Part shown: in pieces, positions 1-10,268 of the stretch | Layout: the number at the start of each line of letters is the position of its first letter | Position numbering within the stretch: the first letter of the stretch is position 1 | Assembly (NCBI GenBank): GCA_022059125.1 | Contig: JAEUWY010000001.1 | Span: 4,960,001-5,024,000 of the forward strand | DNA length: 64,000 nucleotides | Direction: 5' to 3' | Source of the DNA: Corynespora cassiicola | Taxonomy: Eukaryota > Ascomycota > Dothideomycetes > Pleosporales > Corynesporascaceae | The notes under the pieces: generated by a model | Told to the model about the DNA's origin: nothing | What the model saw: the letters and a program-made list of their open reading frames with translations, nothing else | The model's database searches: none | Program-made: the position numbers and the translations under genes

Positions 1-260
1 GTAGCATACCGTCTCAAGCGCTTTTCCTCACCCTCATCTTTGCTAGAGCATTTCTTGCTCTTCTTCTTGGGACGCTTGCTATTTGCATGACTTCCTTGGA
101 GTGATTGGAAGTCGCCAGTTTCCTCCTTCACCTTTGTTGCCTTCTTTGTTGGTGCATCTTCGTGTTGGTCGGAGGAGTCGAGATCCGTGTACGCGACAGA
201 CTTGCGCTTGCGCTTGGACGACTCGGCTTTGGGAGACGCGGGTGAAGGTTTGGCGCACAT
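1..260 (-). CDS. N-terminus of a lysine-rich protein, possibly SWIM zinc-finger family (cut by window edge)
   Basis: The reading frame opens with ATG at 260 and runs to the left edge. About 83 residues are visible: a Ser/Pro/Lys-rich, nuclear-looking stretch with several KKxK and KRKRK clusters that could be nuclear localisation signals. It ends in EKRLRR just before GGTATGC, where GTATGC (bases 9 to 4) is a good donor site, so the first exon probably ends at base 10. A basic tail ending EKRLRR before the conserved core recalls fungal SWIM-type zinc-finger proteins, but the diagnostic cysteines would lie outside the window. That naming is a guess from memory. Only the presence of a coding exon is well supported. 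Confidence 0.5.
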   Translation of the reverse strand, partial: MCAKPSPASPKAESSKRKRKSVAYTDLDSSDQHEDAPTKKATKVKEETGDFQSLQGSHANSKRPKKKSKKCSSKDEGEEKRLRRYA

Positions 261-765
261 CGTTTTGCTGTAGATTGTAGCAATTGGGGTGATCGGATCC
301 TATTCAAGTTGTAGGTGACTAGAATATCAAGGTACGGAGTTTGTGTAGATGTATTGGTTGGAATACAGAGCAAGGAGTGGCGATATCGATAGTGACGTTG
401 CCGCACCGCGAAAGCACGTGCTACCCAAACACCCCGCTTCGGATACTTCCCAGTAGGTGAGTGAAGCCAAATAGATATGAAAAGCCACACTGAGAGAGAG
501 AGAGAGAGATAGAGAGAGAGAAGTAATAGTCAGGGATTAGACTGGACGGTCCAAAGAAATGAAACCTCTGCTATAAATTCAATTAGTCTCCCATCAAAAC
601 GCCCAATCAGCCGATTAGTTCAATGAGATTTCGGACCATGATTTGTTCTTGTCACTGAAACTTCGCTGAATTAACTGACCTTTCTACATATAAAACATCA
701 AAGTTGCTTTTTGAAACTTTTCGTGGTATTCGTGGCCTCATTGGCCCCTCGTCTCAACCTCCTCT
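261..765. other. Intergenic: promoter of the left-edge gene and 3' region of ADE13-like gene
   Basis: Both flanking genes are on the minus strand. No convincing gene is present. It holds a GA microsatellite at about 492-522 and AT-richer DNA from 540 to 720, consistent with a 3' untranslated region of the adenylosuccinate lyase gene. Confidence 0.6.
492..522. repeat. (GA)n microsatellite
   Basis: About 31 bases of GA dinucleotides with one T interruption, in the upstream region of the left-edge gene. Confidence 0.9.
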
Positions 766-2335
766 CTACACGTGCAACTCGGCAGCTTCAGACAACTTCA
801 CGCTACCAGCGTCATAGTACTTCTTGAGCGCCTTGCTCACCTCCCTCTCATAGAAAGCATCAACCTGCTCGGGCGACCTACCGATGAACGTTTCAGCCTT
901 GAGCAGCTCGTCCAACTCACCGAGGATGGGCTTGAAGAACTCCGCTTTCCGGATGCGCTCAATGAGATCGTTATCGCGACCATGCTGCTTGACCTCGGCG
1001 CCAGCTTGGTGGCTGAGCACACGAATCTCCTCGTGGGCATCCTGGCGGGAGACACCCTTCTTGACGAGGGCCATGATGATGTTCTCGGTGGCCATGAAGG
1101 GAAGCTCGGCGTCGACGCGCTTGCGGATGACGGCGGGGTAGACGACGAGGCCGGAGGCGATGTTGTTGAGGAGGATGAGGGAGGCGTCGGCGCTCAGGAA
1201 GGCTTGCGGGATGCACATGCGGCGGATGGCGCTGTCGTCGAGCGTGCGCTCCATCCACTGCGCGGCGTAGGTTGCGGATGCGTCGGCACTGAGGTTGCGG
1301 AGCTTGCGGCCCAACGAGCAGAGACGTTCGCTGCGCATGGGGTTGCGCTTGTAGGCCATGGCCGAGGATCCAATCTGAGTGGATTCAAAGGGCTCCTCGA
1401 GCTCCTTGAAGGAGGCAAGCAGGCGCATGGCCTGGCCAATGTGTTCGCATGTTGCGCCAAAGGAGCTCAGGGCGTTGAGCACATCAGCGTCAATCTTGCG
1501 GGTATATGTCTGGCTGGAGATGATGTATGCCGACTCGAAGCCAGCCTTCTGGGTGACGAGCTCGTCGAGCTTCTCGACCTTGGCGTGGTCGCCGTTGAAG
1601 ATTTGGAGGAACGAGGCCTTTTATGATATCAGTCTAGGCCCTCCTCGCAAGGAGGTAGTCTCATACCTGGGTGCCCGTCGTACCCTTCACACCACGGAAC
1701 CTCAGATCCTCGCGCGCACGCTCAAGGTTCTTCAAGTCCTTGAGCAAATCCTGAATCCACAGGCACGCACGCTTTCCGACTGTCGTCAGCTGTGCGGGCT
1801 GAAGATGGGTGTAGCCCAGGCAGGGCAGGCTCTTGTTCTCCTTTGCAAAGGTCGAGAGCTTCTCGATAACGGTCGCGAGCTTGGGGAGCAAAATGTCCAG
1901 GCCATCGCGGAGGAAGATCTAGTCCAAGTCAGCCATTGCGCCTTCGACAAACACGCTTCCGCTAGCGGGGGCGAATCTATGTACCAAATCCGCATTGTCG
2001 GTGCAATAACAGCTCGTAGCACCCCAGTGAATGATGCCCGCAGCGGCGGGGGCCTTGAGGCCAAAGGTGTGCACATGCGCCATCACGTCGTGTCTCCTCT
2101 TCTTCTCCTCCTCGGCGGCGACCTTGAACTCGTCGTCTTGTATCGTCTGCGAGGCCTTCATCTGCTGGATGGCCTCGTCGGTGATGTCGAGGCCCAACTC
2201 CTTCTCCGACTCGGCGAGCCAGATCCAGAGTTTGCGCCAGGTGCTGAAGCGGTTGCGCGGGCTGAAGAGGTACTTCATCTCATTGCTCGAGTACCGCGAG
2301 TTGAGCGGGTCCTGGTAAGTGTCGTTGGCAGACAT
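766..2335 (-). CDS. ADE13: Adenylosuccinate lyase (ADE13/purB type)
   Basis: Catalyses two fumarate-releasing steps of purine synthesis: SAICAR to AICAR, and adenylosuccinate to AMP. It is cytosolic and homotetrameric in known members. Three exons (2335-1985, 1918-1667, 1617-766) with introns of 66 and 49 bases give 484 residues, close to yeast Ade13 (482). The first junction restores [18 protein letters not shown] and the second TTGTQ-ASFLQIF, both as expected for the family. The fumarate-lyase signature [15 protein letters not shown] is intact near residue 282, and the [22 protein letters not shown] region is present near the end of exon 1. Start codon chosen because [17 protein letters not shown] is the usual N-terminus. 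Long antisense frames over this gene are compositional shadows. Confidence 0.97.
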
Positions 2336-2340
2336 GATTG

Positions 2341-2372
2341 CTGCTACTGCTGCTGCCGCTGCCGCTGCCGCT
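2341..2372. repeat. (CTG/CCG)n trinucleotide run in the ADE13 leader
   Basis: Imperfect CTG/CCG triplets followed by a T tract, six bases from the ADE13 start on the minus strand, so it would lie in the transcribed leader. Confidence 0.8.
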
Positions 2373-2974
2373 TTTTTCTATTTTCTTTATTACTCTTCAG
2401 CCGCCGTGGTGGTGCTGTTGCGGATATTAGTGCTGAGTGCGGGCGTGACGTATGTGGGTGGGCGAGGGCGAGGGCGGGCGAGGGCAAATGTGTAAAGGTA
2501 AGTAGCAGCGGGAGGGGTGAATTGACTCCCAACCAGGGAGAAAAATCAAGACTTTTTTAGCACCACAGGCGGCGTCACATGAGAGCACGAAATCGGAAGT
2601 ACCTCTATTAAATCTCTGCAGGAAACGCGGCGCCAATTGGGTGGGTTCTGGGGTTGGGCAGGGCACTACACGTCGAACCAAAAATTTCGCCGCAGTTGCT
2701 GCGCGTTCCTGAGACGTCAATTGCTGGCAGGAGTTCCGGGATACTGTGGAGAAATCGGGTCTGGGGAAGATGGGAGGCAAAAGGTCAAGAGGCGAAGGAA
2801 GGTTGGCACCAGCGAAATTTTATATACGGCGCATGTGGATGGCTCCGCCAAAGCCACCCTTCACGCGCGGCTGCAGAAAATGATCAGGGTGGGATGGTGG
2901 GATGTCGAGACCGCGCGGGGCAAAGCCCGCCGAAAACCGGGGCCAAGACAGGCACAGCGTGAACCACCCAACCT

Positions 2975-3052
2975 CACGATGCTGCCTCGACCACCCCCAT
3001 GCTCCCCGTACTCGCTCGCCTAGCGGGCTAGCCGGGCCCCGGCAGCATCGTG
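2975..3052. repeat. Inverted repeat, 12-base perfect arms with 54-base loop
   Basis: CACGATGCTGCC at 2975-2986 is matched exactly by GGCAGCATCGTG at 3041-3052, and the flanks continue the pairing imperfectly (CCACCC outside left, GGGTGG outside right). The loop contains a smaller CTAGC/GCTAG palindrome. It could fold into a cruciform or RNA hairpin, or be the scar of an element; function unknown. Confidence 0.75.
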
Positions 3053-3408
3053 GGTGGTGGATTAATGTCGTGTGATGCGTTTCAAATCTGTTGGGAGCCC
3101 TTCTCCTCGCACCGCGGCGTGTTGCTCAAGACAGCAGGCTATGATTCATCAATATCATTATCGTCGGCCTAGGTTGGGTGCCGTCTATAAAATCAGAGTA
3201 TCGCTTAAACGCTTTTTTTTGCTCAATGCCCCGTGTGCGCCATGCAAGTGTAATCCCATAGTGATGGTCCTGGTCCGGTGAAACGCCATGAAGCCCAAGT
3301 CCCGCCCGTATCCCTGGGCCATGCAGCCGATCTATGCGTGTGCCTGTGTCAAACCGACTCTAGATCCTTATCCTTGATCTCCTTCTTCAGGGGTGTGCGG
3401 CCGCTGGC

Positions 3409-4451
3409 TCACACACTTCGCTTCCCGAACCTGAACCTCCGTCGGCCAGGCGTCTTCTCCTGCACTCCATTGCCCACCCCACCAGCCTCGTTCATGTGGT
3501 ACGCTTTCTCGTTGCCCCTCTTCCTGCCAGTTCGAACATCTCTCCTGCTGGCGCAGCAGCAGCATAGACCCGTCTGCACGAGCCATGCAAAGATGGCAAA
3601 CGCACTGGCGGTCCACATGAAGCCAAACATGTAGTTGCCAATCTCGGCACTAATGTTCAGCTCACCGACGCTGGAGATGACGTTGCGGAAGATGACGAAC
3701 ATGACAGTAGCGACAATGGAGGCGGCGGTACAGAACAGGGCGTTGAGGAAGGTCAGGATGGCTATGGGGAACGTCCACCAGCGGGAGCGCACGCTCAGCG
3801 GCATGACGAACATGAGCACAAACGACAGGCAGGCCGACGTCAGGAACAATCCGAACATGACTTGCGAGGCCAGCTTGATAAGGTCGAGGATATCGTTAAT
3901 ATCAGCAGGCAAGTTAACTAAGGGGCAGCTTGTTAGCGGATGGTCCCAACCACATCGAGGCGGCTCAACATACTCGAGGCTCCAGCCAGCAATTCATTGC
4001 GTAGGATCTCCACGGGGTTGAACCAGTACAGCGTCTCCGGCGGGGAACAGTAGGTCACGCCCTGGCCAGTGTAGCCCTCACAGAAGCCCCAGAGGCCGAC
4101 TTGATAGAAGTCATGCAAGCCGAGCGTCTGTGCAATGGTGTTGATCAATGCAAAGTTTGGTACGGAAGCGGGTATAATGTGGCTGAGGTCGAGCCTGATG
4201 AAGTACCAGCTGCGGACGGGGGATCGGTTGAAGGTGCCACCGGCCTCGACGAGGATGAGGAAGATGACGGTGCAGAGGAGGAAGAAGGAGGTGAGCAGGG
4301 AGAAGATCTTGCGAGTGCGTGTTGCACGCTTGAGCTGTGCCTGGTTCAACTCGGGCGTGACGGTGGGCGAGCTGCTCGACGTTGCTCTGTCTGCGTCTGC
4401 ATCTGCGGCAGCGTCTGCGGCATGGTTCTCGCGCCGCTTGAAGAAGGGCAT
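3409..4451 (-). CDS. SUR7/PalI-family four-span plasma-membrane protein
   Basis: Two exons (4451-3974, 3917-3409) split by a 56-base intron (GTATGT...TTAG, with GCTAAC branch) give 328 residues. There is a cytosolic hydrophilic N-terminus, TM1 near residues 49-68, a long extracellular loop containing GLWGFCEG and a second cysteine (the W-C...C loop typical of SUR7/PalI and claudin-like proteins), then three more TM spans and a basic C-tail. Known relatives sit in eisosomes (Sur7) or at the ambient-pH sensor (PalI/Rim9); which subgroup this is cannot be settled from the window. The start MPFFKRRE was preferred over the upstream in-frame Met because it gives a normal cytosolic N-terminus. The leader carries a GAC-rich pentamer repeat. 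Confidence 0.88.
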
Positions 4452-5787
4452 GGCGGTCGGGTGTGCTGAGTCGCGATGATGGGCGGCGATGTCGTGCAGG
4501 CAGAGTATGTATGGAACGGAGAGAAACAGCAAACAGACGGGACGGGACGAGACAAGACAAGACGAGACGGGACGAGACGAGACGAGGCAGATGGGATAAA
4601 CAATAAAACGACCAACCTGGAAGGAAAATGTCGGGGGAAAAACAGGCGGGCTGGGGTTACCAGACTCGTAATATTGCGACGGCCGTCAGAGCTGTCTGGC
4701 TATTTTATGGATCCAGAAAAAGCTATGACGTACAGTTGGCCCAGGCCATAAGGGAAACAGCATTCGGCCCTGTCTGCGCGACCGCCTCGCAGCCACTAGA
4801 CGCCAGAAAGGGCCTGCCAGGAGCCCATCGGAGGCTGTGCAATCCCTCAATTGGGCAGACGCACGACGCCTCCCTGGAGCCGTGAGAGCCGCGAGCAGAC
4901 GGTGCGGACGGCGCCAGGCCAAGTCGACGCGTCAACCGCGAGGCTGGTGATGACGTGCGAGGCCATCCTGTGCGACAGCCACACGTCCATATTCCTTCTT
5001 CCCAGACACCACCTCCTGTGACTTGGGCAGTGATTGACTCCAGGATGGGGCGGTAGCCCCGTGGAAAAGGGCGCCATGATCGGCGCGTTGTGCTGGTGGG
5101 TCGAGGAAACGGGGTTGGGCAGACCCTTCGCCTTTCCAAGATTGTTTCGCACGCGTGTCGCCAAGCGCCGACACGGAAGACTGCCGGCACCCTCATCTCA
5201 CCACACCTGGGCGCTGGAGCAGGTCTCAGTAGAAAACAGCACTGCAATCTCTGTTGCAGCTGTCCACTTGCATTTTTTTTCTGTCTGGCTCTGTACTCTA
5301 TCTTCACCCTCTACATCCACCACCCTCTCCCGCCAGATCACTGCTACATGCTCGCTACGCTATCCAAGACACGGCTATGCACACTAGCTCGCCCGAGCCC
5401 CAACAACAACACACTACACCGTCTACCACTTCCCCCTCTCCCCCAGACTTGTCAAGAAAAAAGAATAGAAATTACATAAAATCGAACGCCGACCGTTGCC
5501 GCTAACCGCTGTATGGAGCCCTAGAGGGTTTGCAGGTCATGTACAGTACAGAGGACCGCTATAAGAAATACAAGGGTGGTTATGTACCAAAGAGGAGGGA
5601 CTCGCCGTTGCTGAGGAGCCGAAAAGAAAGGGCCACGCTGTCTATGCCATTCGAGGTCGTCATCGATGGGGGGCTTTTAAATGACTGATCTAAAAGCCCA
5701 GCCAGTGAGCATGCTATGCAATGTTGTCGTAAGAGCGCATCAACATGGTGCCGTGATTGGCGCAGTCAAGAAAGAAAGGGAACTGCC
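4452..5787. promoter_or_regulatory. Gene-free stretch: promoter of SUR7-like gene and 3' region of SKG6-like gene
   Basis: Both neighbours are on the minus strand. I see no credible gene; overlapping short frames on both strands are compositional. Pyrimidine-rich DNA at 5270-5460 and the pentamer repeat at 4535-4586 are the only structure. Confidence 0.6.
4535..4586. repeat. (GACGR)n pentanucleotide repeat in the leader of the SUR7-like gene
   Basis: About ten imperfect copies of GACGG/GACGA/GACAA lie 84-135 bases upstream of the SUR7-like start codon. On the sense (minus) strand this reads as a CTCGT/CCGTC pyrimidine-rich leader. Confidence 0.85.
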
Positions 5788-8065
5788 TTAGGCGGGTGAC
5801 ACCATGTCAAGCTTCGGCCGCAGACTGGACGCGATGTCATCCTTGGTGCTGACAATGTCCGTCGGTATTCTGCTGACGCGGTACGCGCCATTGCGGACTG
5901 CCATTCTGGCCGAGCTCGACATTCCCGACCGGTTCGAGCGGATGGATCCGGCATCGGATCCACCGCCTTCGGGGTCACGGAAACGCGGCGGGGGTGCAAA
6001 GTCGAGGGCAGTGAAGGTGCCAGACTTGCGAAGCATGTGTCTACAGAAGAGTTAGCCAAGAGCACCGCGCTGTAGCCGAGGGCAATGCATTGCGGCTAGG
6101 GGTAGTGCATTGGGGGTTTCATAAACTTACGGGCTGGGCATGACGGCCAGGTCGTCAAAAGAGCTGGCCAGTGGCGTGTGCGGCCTGACAGACGGGCTAT
6201 ACGGCCTGGAGTTGCCCAAGGGGCTGTCGGGGCGCAGACCGTTCTGCCTCTCTCTAAATGATACAGGAGGAGCAAAGTCGATCGGGTTGAAAACCATGTG
6301 GTCCTCCTTGAGCTTGTGGGGGGTCGGGAGCGAAGAAAGAGCAGAAGGCGGGGGCAGGGGCTTCTTGGGGGCTGGGAGGCGTCCGCTCATCGAAGACATT
6401 CCACGGGGCGGGAGGAAACCAGACGAGGCCATGGAGCTGCCAGACATGTGGGGACCGCGGAGAGGACCGGCGTTGCTACCGCTACGGAACCGAGGAGGAG
6501 CACGCGGGGGAGGAGTCATGGCACGGCGAGTTACAGGTTCGGCGAAAGGAGCGCTGGGTTGAGCGATGACGAAGGCATTCTTCTGGGAGTCATACATGGT
6601 ACCGTCCAAGTACTCCGAGCCGTAGTCCTCGTAGTAGTCATTGTAGATGTGGCCACCAGCGGGTTCGGGCTTGGAGTCATCGAAGTATTCCTTGTAGAAC
6701 GATCGGATACGGTTGGCACGCTCCTCAGGGTTCTCGTTGGGGTCATCAGGGGGCAGAGGTCGCAGGCTCATTGAGAGGCGGTTGGTGTTGTAGGCTCCCT
6801 GGTCGACGTCGAGAATGCTCCTGCGGTTGCTGTCGTTGGTGGGTCGGAGAGGCTGGGGAGCCAAGGGACCTTCCTCAGCAATGGTAGGCTGGTGCTTTTG
6901 GGTAGGCGAAGGGGGAGTGATCTGGAAACCATCACCGTAGCTCGAGTCGCTCATGAAACTCTGCGTGTTGGCGTTCTGGACAAAAGCTTGCTGGGACTCG
7001 ACACGAGCGGGCGCTGGCCGGACAGCCTGTGCGGCGGGCTCCGGCGAAGACTTGACTTGAGGGGCAGGAAGCTCGGCTGGCTGGAAGGCGACGTACTCGT
7101 TCTTGGGCTGGGCAGAGGGCGACGGGCTCCTGGGCTGCAACGGGGCAGGAGGAGCTGGGAAAGCATTGTCGGCATTTCGGGGGTTCAATGGGCTAAGGGG
7201 AACAGCGGCAGGTTCGGGGAACTTGATCTCAGGGACTTCGCTATCGGGCGACATGGATTCGGCGCGAATGGGGTGAGAGTGCGACATCCTCGACGCGTTC
7301 TTCAGCAGACCGTCGTTCATCCTGGTGTTTGTTCCACCGCTCGAGGTCGTGTACATGGATCCGTTGTCGTGTCGGTATGCGCGGCTGCCACTGCGGATGC
7401 TCTCACCGTCCTTGGAGAAGGTTACGGGCCGGTAGGGGTCGTGTTGGTCAACGGTCGAGCGAGAAAGAGAATGCAGCGAGTCCCGGGAGCCATGCAGGCC
7501 GGCGGGCAAGATGTAGGGGCTCATGACATCCATGGACATTCCGCGGTTGTGTCCGCCTTCGCGAATCGACTTCTCGGCATCGGTGATGCTCATCTCGGGG
7601 CCCTTCCTGTTCGCCCTGCCACCTGCAGCGGCCGGGTCCATGCCAAAATCAAGCGACTTGTACTTGTCCTTTGCGTCTTCCTCGCGAAGCTTGCGAATGT
7701 GTCGCCTGTGCAGGTACAGCAGCGTGACGGCAGCAATTACAATGGGGATTCTACAGAGGATCAGCGCATGTTCGGGCACGTCAGGTCACTGCATAGTTGT
7801 GGACATACACTACAGCAAGAATAATGGGAAGAGTCGGGACCTTGGTGGGCTTGCGGCAGCCAGCATCGCTGTCGTTGGTGCAGGTGGCTCGGGCGACTAG
7901 GACGCGAGTCTTCTCCATGGCGCTGGTGAGGCTTGGAGTGCCCCTGGCTTCCACATTGTCTCCAGCTTCCCTTCTCGAGTGGTGATGCCTCAGGGCATGC
8001 ATGTGTCGGTGGTCCATCACTCCCGTCGCCAGTTTCGCATCCGCTTCCGGACCGATAAGAGGCAA
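5788..8065 (-). CDS. Single-pass membrane protein with SKG6/AXL2-like TM segment
   Basis: Three exons (8065-7810 plus base 7809; 7750-6131; 6040-5788) with introns of 58 and 90 bases give 709 residues. A short N-terminal outer part ends in a two-cysteine stretch (ATCTNDSDAGC). It is followed by one TM helix (about residues 79-101) and a basic stop-transfer sequence HRRHIRKLREEDAKDKYKSLDFG. The rest is a long cytosolic tail rich in Pro, Ser, Arg and Asn. The TM plus HRRHxRKLxxED pattern resembles the SKG6/AXL2 alpha-helical TM family, whose yeast members mark bud sites or sites of polarised growth. That link is by pattern only. The intron crossing the TM restores LPIILAVVIPIVIAAV, which supports the model. 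M17 is an alternative start. Confidence 0.78.
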
Positions 8066-10268
8066 CTAGCAGCAAATGTTGGTAGGAGAAAACCGGGATA
8101 CTGGTGGTGTGGGTGCGCAGACGGACGAGGTCAAGATCGCAGGAGTTTAGAGATTAGCAGCGTAAGGTCGTGATTCGGTCGTGATAGCCGGGTGGGTTGT
8201 ATGGTGCGTATACGAACGAGCGATTGGGGGGGAAGGGGTCGAGTGAGTGGACGGCGAAGCCAAAGTGGGTGGTGTATGTGCGGGCGGGAGGGTGCAAACA
8301 ATCAACAAAACGCTGTCCAGGCCCAAAAAGAATGACTGGGGTTAGATGCGGATAGCGGACCTCTGTGGTTTTGAGGGTTGGAATGACTAAAGAGCGGCTC
8401 CCACGAGGTGAGGTGAAGGAAAGGAACGGTGGCCGGGCGCGGGCAGGAGAAGAAGAGGCGCTCAGGCGCCGGGCGGTGGGCGGCGGTGGTGATGGGACAT
8501 GGAGCTTGGAAGCGGAGTCCGGGAGCCTTCGCTGGGCGCCCCGGTCGATGATTGGCCGTTGCGCCGCCTGTAACGCACCAATGCGGATGGCTTGACGGTG
8601 CAGGGATGGCTGAAATGAAAAGCCACTGTTTGATGTTGTGCAGAGCTGGCCGTGACGGCTGCATTCCGCCATGCTTCGATACTTTGCGCTCGACCGTGCC
8701 AAATGGTGCCATGGTGCCGTCGTCGCCATCGTCCTGCCTCCCTCCAGATGCCGCCAGCTGCATGCACCCCATGGCCCTCTGCGGACCATCGACACCAGAT
8801 CGCTGCGCTCAGGAGAGGCGCCCACGACAAATCTTCACCTTAGCCTGAGTGAGGGTGCAGGCCGTACCTGAGTTAAGCCCGATGCATTATGGGCGGCCGG
8901 GGTGCTCTATGTTTAAAACGGTCAGGCCGGCTTCGATTGGCCAAGGCCGGGCGACCCCAGAAGATTGCCAACAGGGGCCCGTCCTCTGCTGCTGGCGCCG
9001 CGAGGGCAGTGAACGACAGACACAGCCGCGAGCGACGTGCCTCAGGCCCCTGGCGCCGCCTGCCTGCCTGCCTGCCCGCCACCTCGTCGAGCTCTCACGG
9101 CTCGCTCGCCCCGTGAGACAGGCGCTGCCAACCACGCTGTGCCTACCGCCGACGATCGGGCCTCGCGCGCTATCTGTTTTTCCCCTTTCAGACCCGTGGC
9201 CCACGAGCCAGCCCGCGCAGGCCCTCATTTCCCACGCCCACAGTGCCACAGCCTCGCCCGCCGTCCGGGCAGTTGTGCAGCGGCGCGCCTTCGTCTCGGT
9301 CCGGAGATGGCATGCCGTAAGCGGGCAGCACGGCGGTATGCACAGTAGCCGCGAAAAGCTTGAGGCCTTGGCCCAGCTGCGCGCATCCCGTGCTCCTGCT
9401 GCCAACCTTTCTTATATTAGCTTCGCCCGTCTGGTGCTAGCTACCGCGAGTCTTCATTTCGCTGAAATTGTCCCTCTGCCTGCCGAGTGCGAGTGCGGGC
9501 AGTTGCTTTTCCCCCTGCGCCGCCCCCGTCATCGCGTCTTGCACCAGACGCTGGAGCGTGTGAGCTGCCCTGGGGCGAGCACGAGGGCGCCGTGGTACCT
9601 ACCGCACATGGCACGCATGCTACGCGACGAGCCCGGAGGAATCACCTGTGGCCGCTGCGACCCCCCCGTCTCCGACTTTCTGGTATTCGCCTTTTTTTTA
9701 TTTTTGGGGCCGTTTTACTGGGGTCAGATAAGGAGCTCGTCTGGCCGCACCCCCCCCCTCTGGCTGACTGCTGGCTGAGGAGACAGACGGGCGTGTTGCC
9801 TCGCCCTGTTTTGCTGTCTTGCGTCTTACTTGCACAGTTTTCCTTTTTGGCCCTCTCTGACCTTCTTTCCAATTTCGTCAATTGCCGTTCGCTTTTAATG
9901 AAGGGGGAGGCTGCACCGCTTTTGCCCAAATTGCTGATCCTTCGCTGTGGCGGTTGCGATCGAGAACACTCATGAGTCGCCGCGCTTTTTATGTATTGTG
10001 GAGTCAGGGGACGGCCGACGGGAACGCGGCAGCTCGTATCGTCGCCTGTCAATACGATAACTTATCGATTAACCCATCATATCGATACCAACTGCCTCTT
10101 CATTTTGCATGTGAAGCTATGGATAGATACAAATTCCAGGAGCTGCCCTCATCATCGACAGGAGAGTGCCGCACGCCCTTGTGTATCAACTTACTCGACC
10201 GTGATAGCGTCCAAGTTCCACATTCCAAAACAGTATCTCCTGGTTCCAAAAAGGACTGTTGGCGATGA
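8066..10268. other. 2.2-kb gene-free region
   Basis: It lies between the start of the SKG6-like gene and the end of the next minus-strand gene. Several overlapping long frames (for example 8849-9778 on the plus strand) have biased composition, no recognisable domain and no good start context. I regard them as chance frames in GC-rich DNA. A short CTGC repeat occurs at about 9059-9076. Confidence 0.55.

Larger units (their letters stand above)
2336..3408. promoter_or_regulatory. Upstream region of ADE13-like gene with a GCN repeat and a long inverted repeat
   Basis: No gene seen. The 5' leader just before the ADE13 start holds a (GCN)n run (2341-2372). Further out lies a 12-base perfect inverted repeat. 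The right part also carries the 3' end of the SUR7-like gene, which is on the same strand. Confidence 0.6.

Noticed and set aside
772..2560. Long plus-strand frames (284 and 393 codons) opposite ADE13
   Set aside because: They are antisense shadows of a GC-biased, clearly identified gene and show no domain of their own.
6892..7824. Plus-strand frame of 310 codons opposite the SKG6-like gene
   Set aside because: Mirror of the coding strand's codon bias; Gly/Arg/Val-rich with no family features.
8849..9778. Plus-strand frame of 309 codons in the 8-10 kb gap
   Set aside because: Biased Ala/Pro/Arg/Cys composition, overlapped by equally long frames on both strands, no splice logic or domain.
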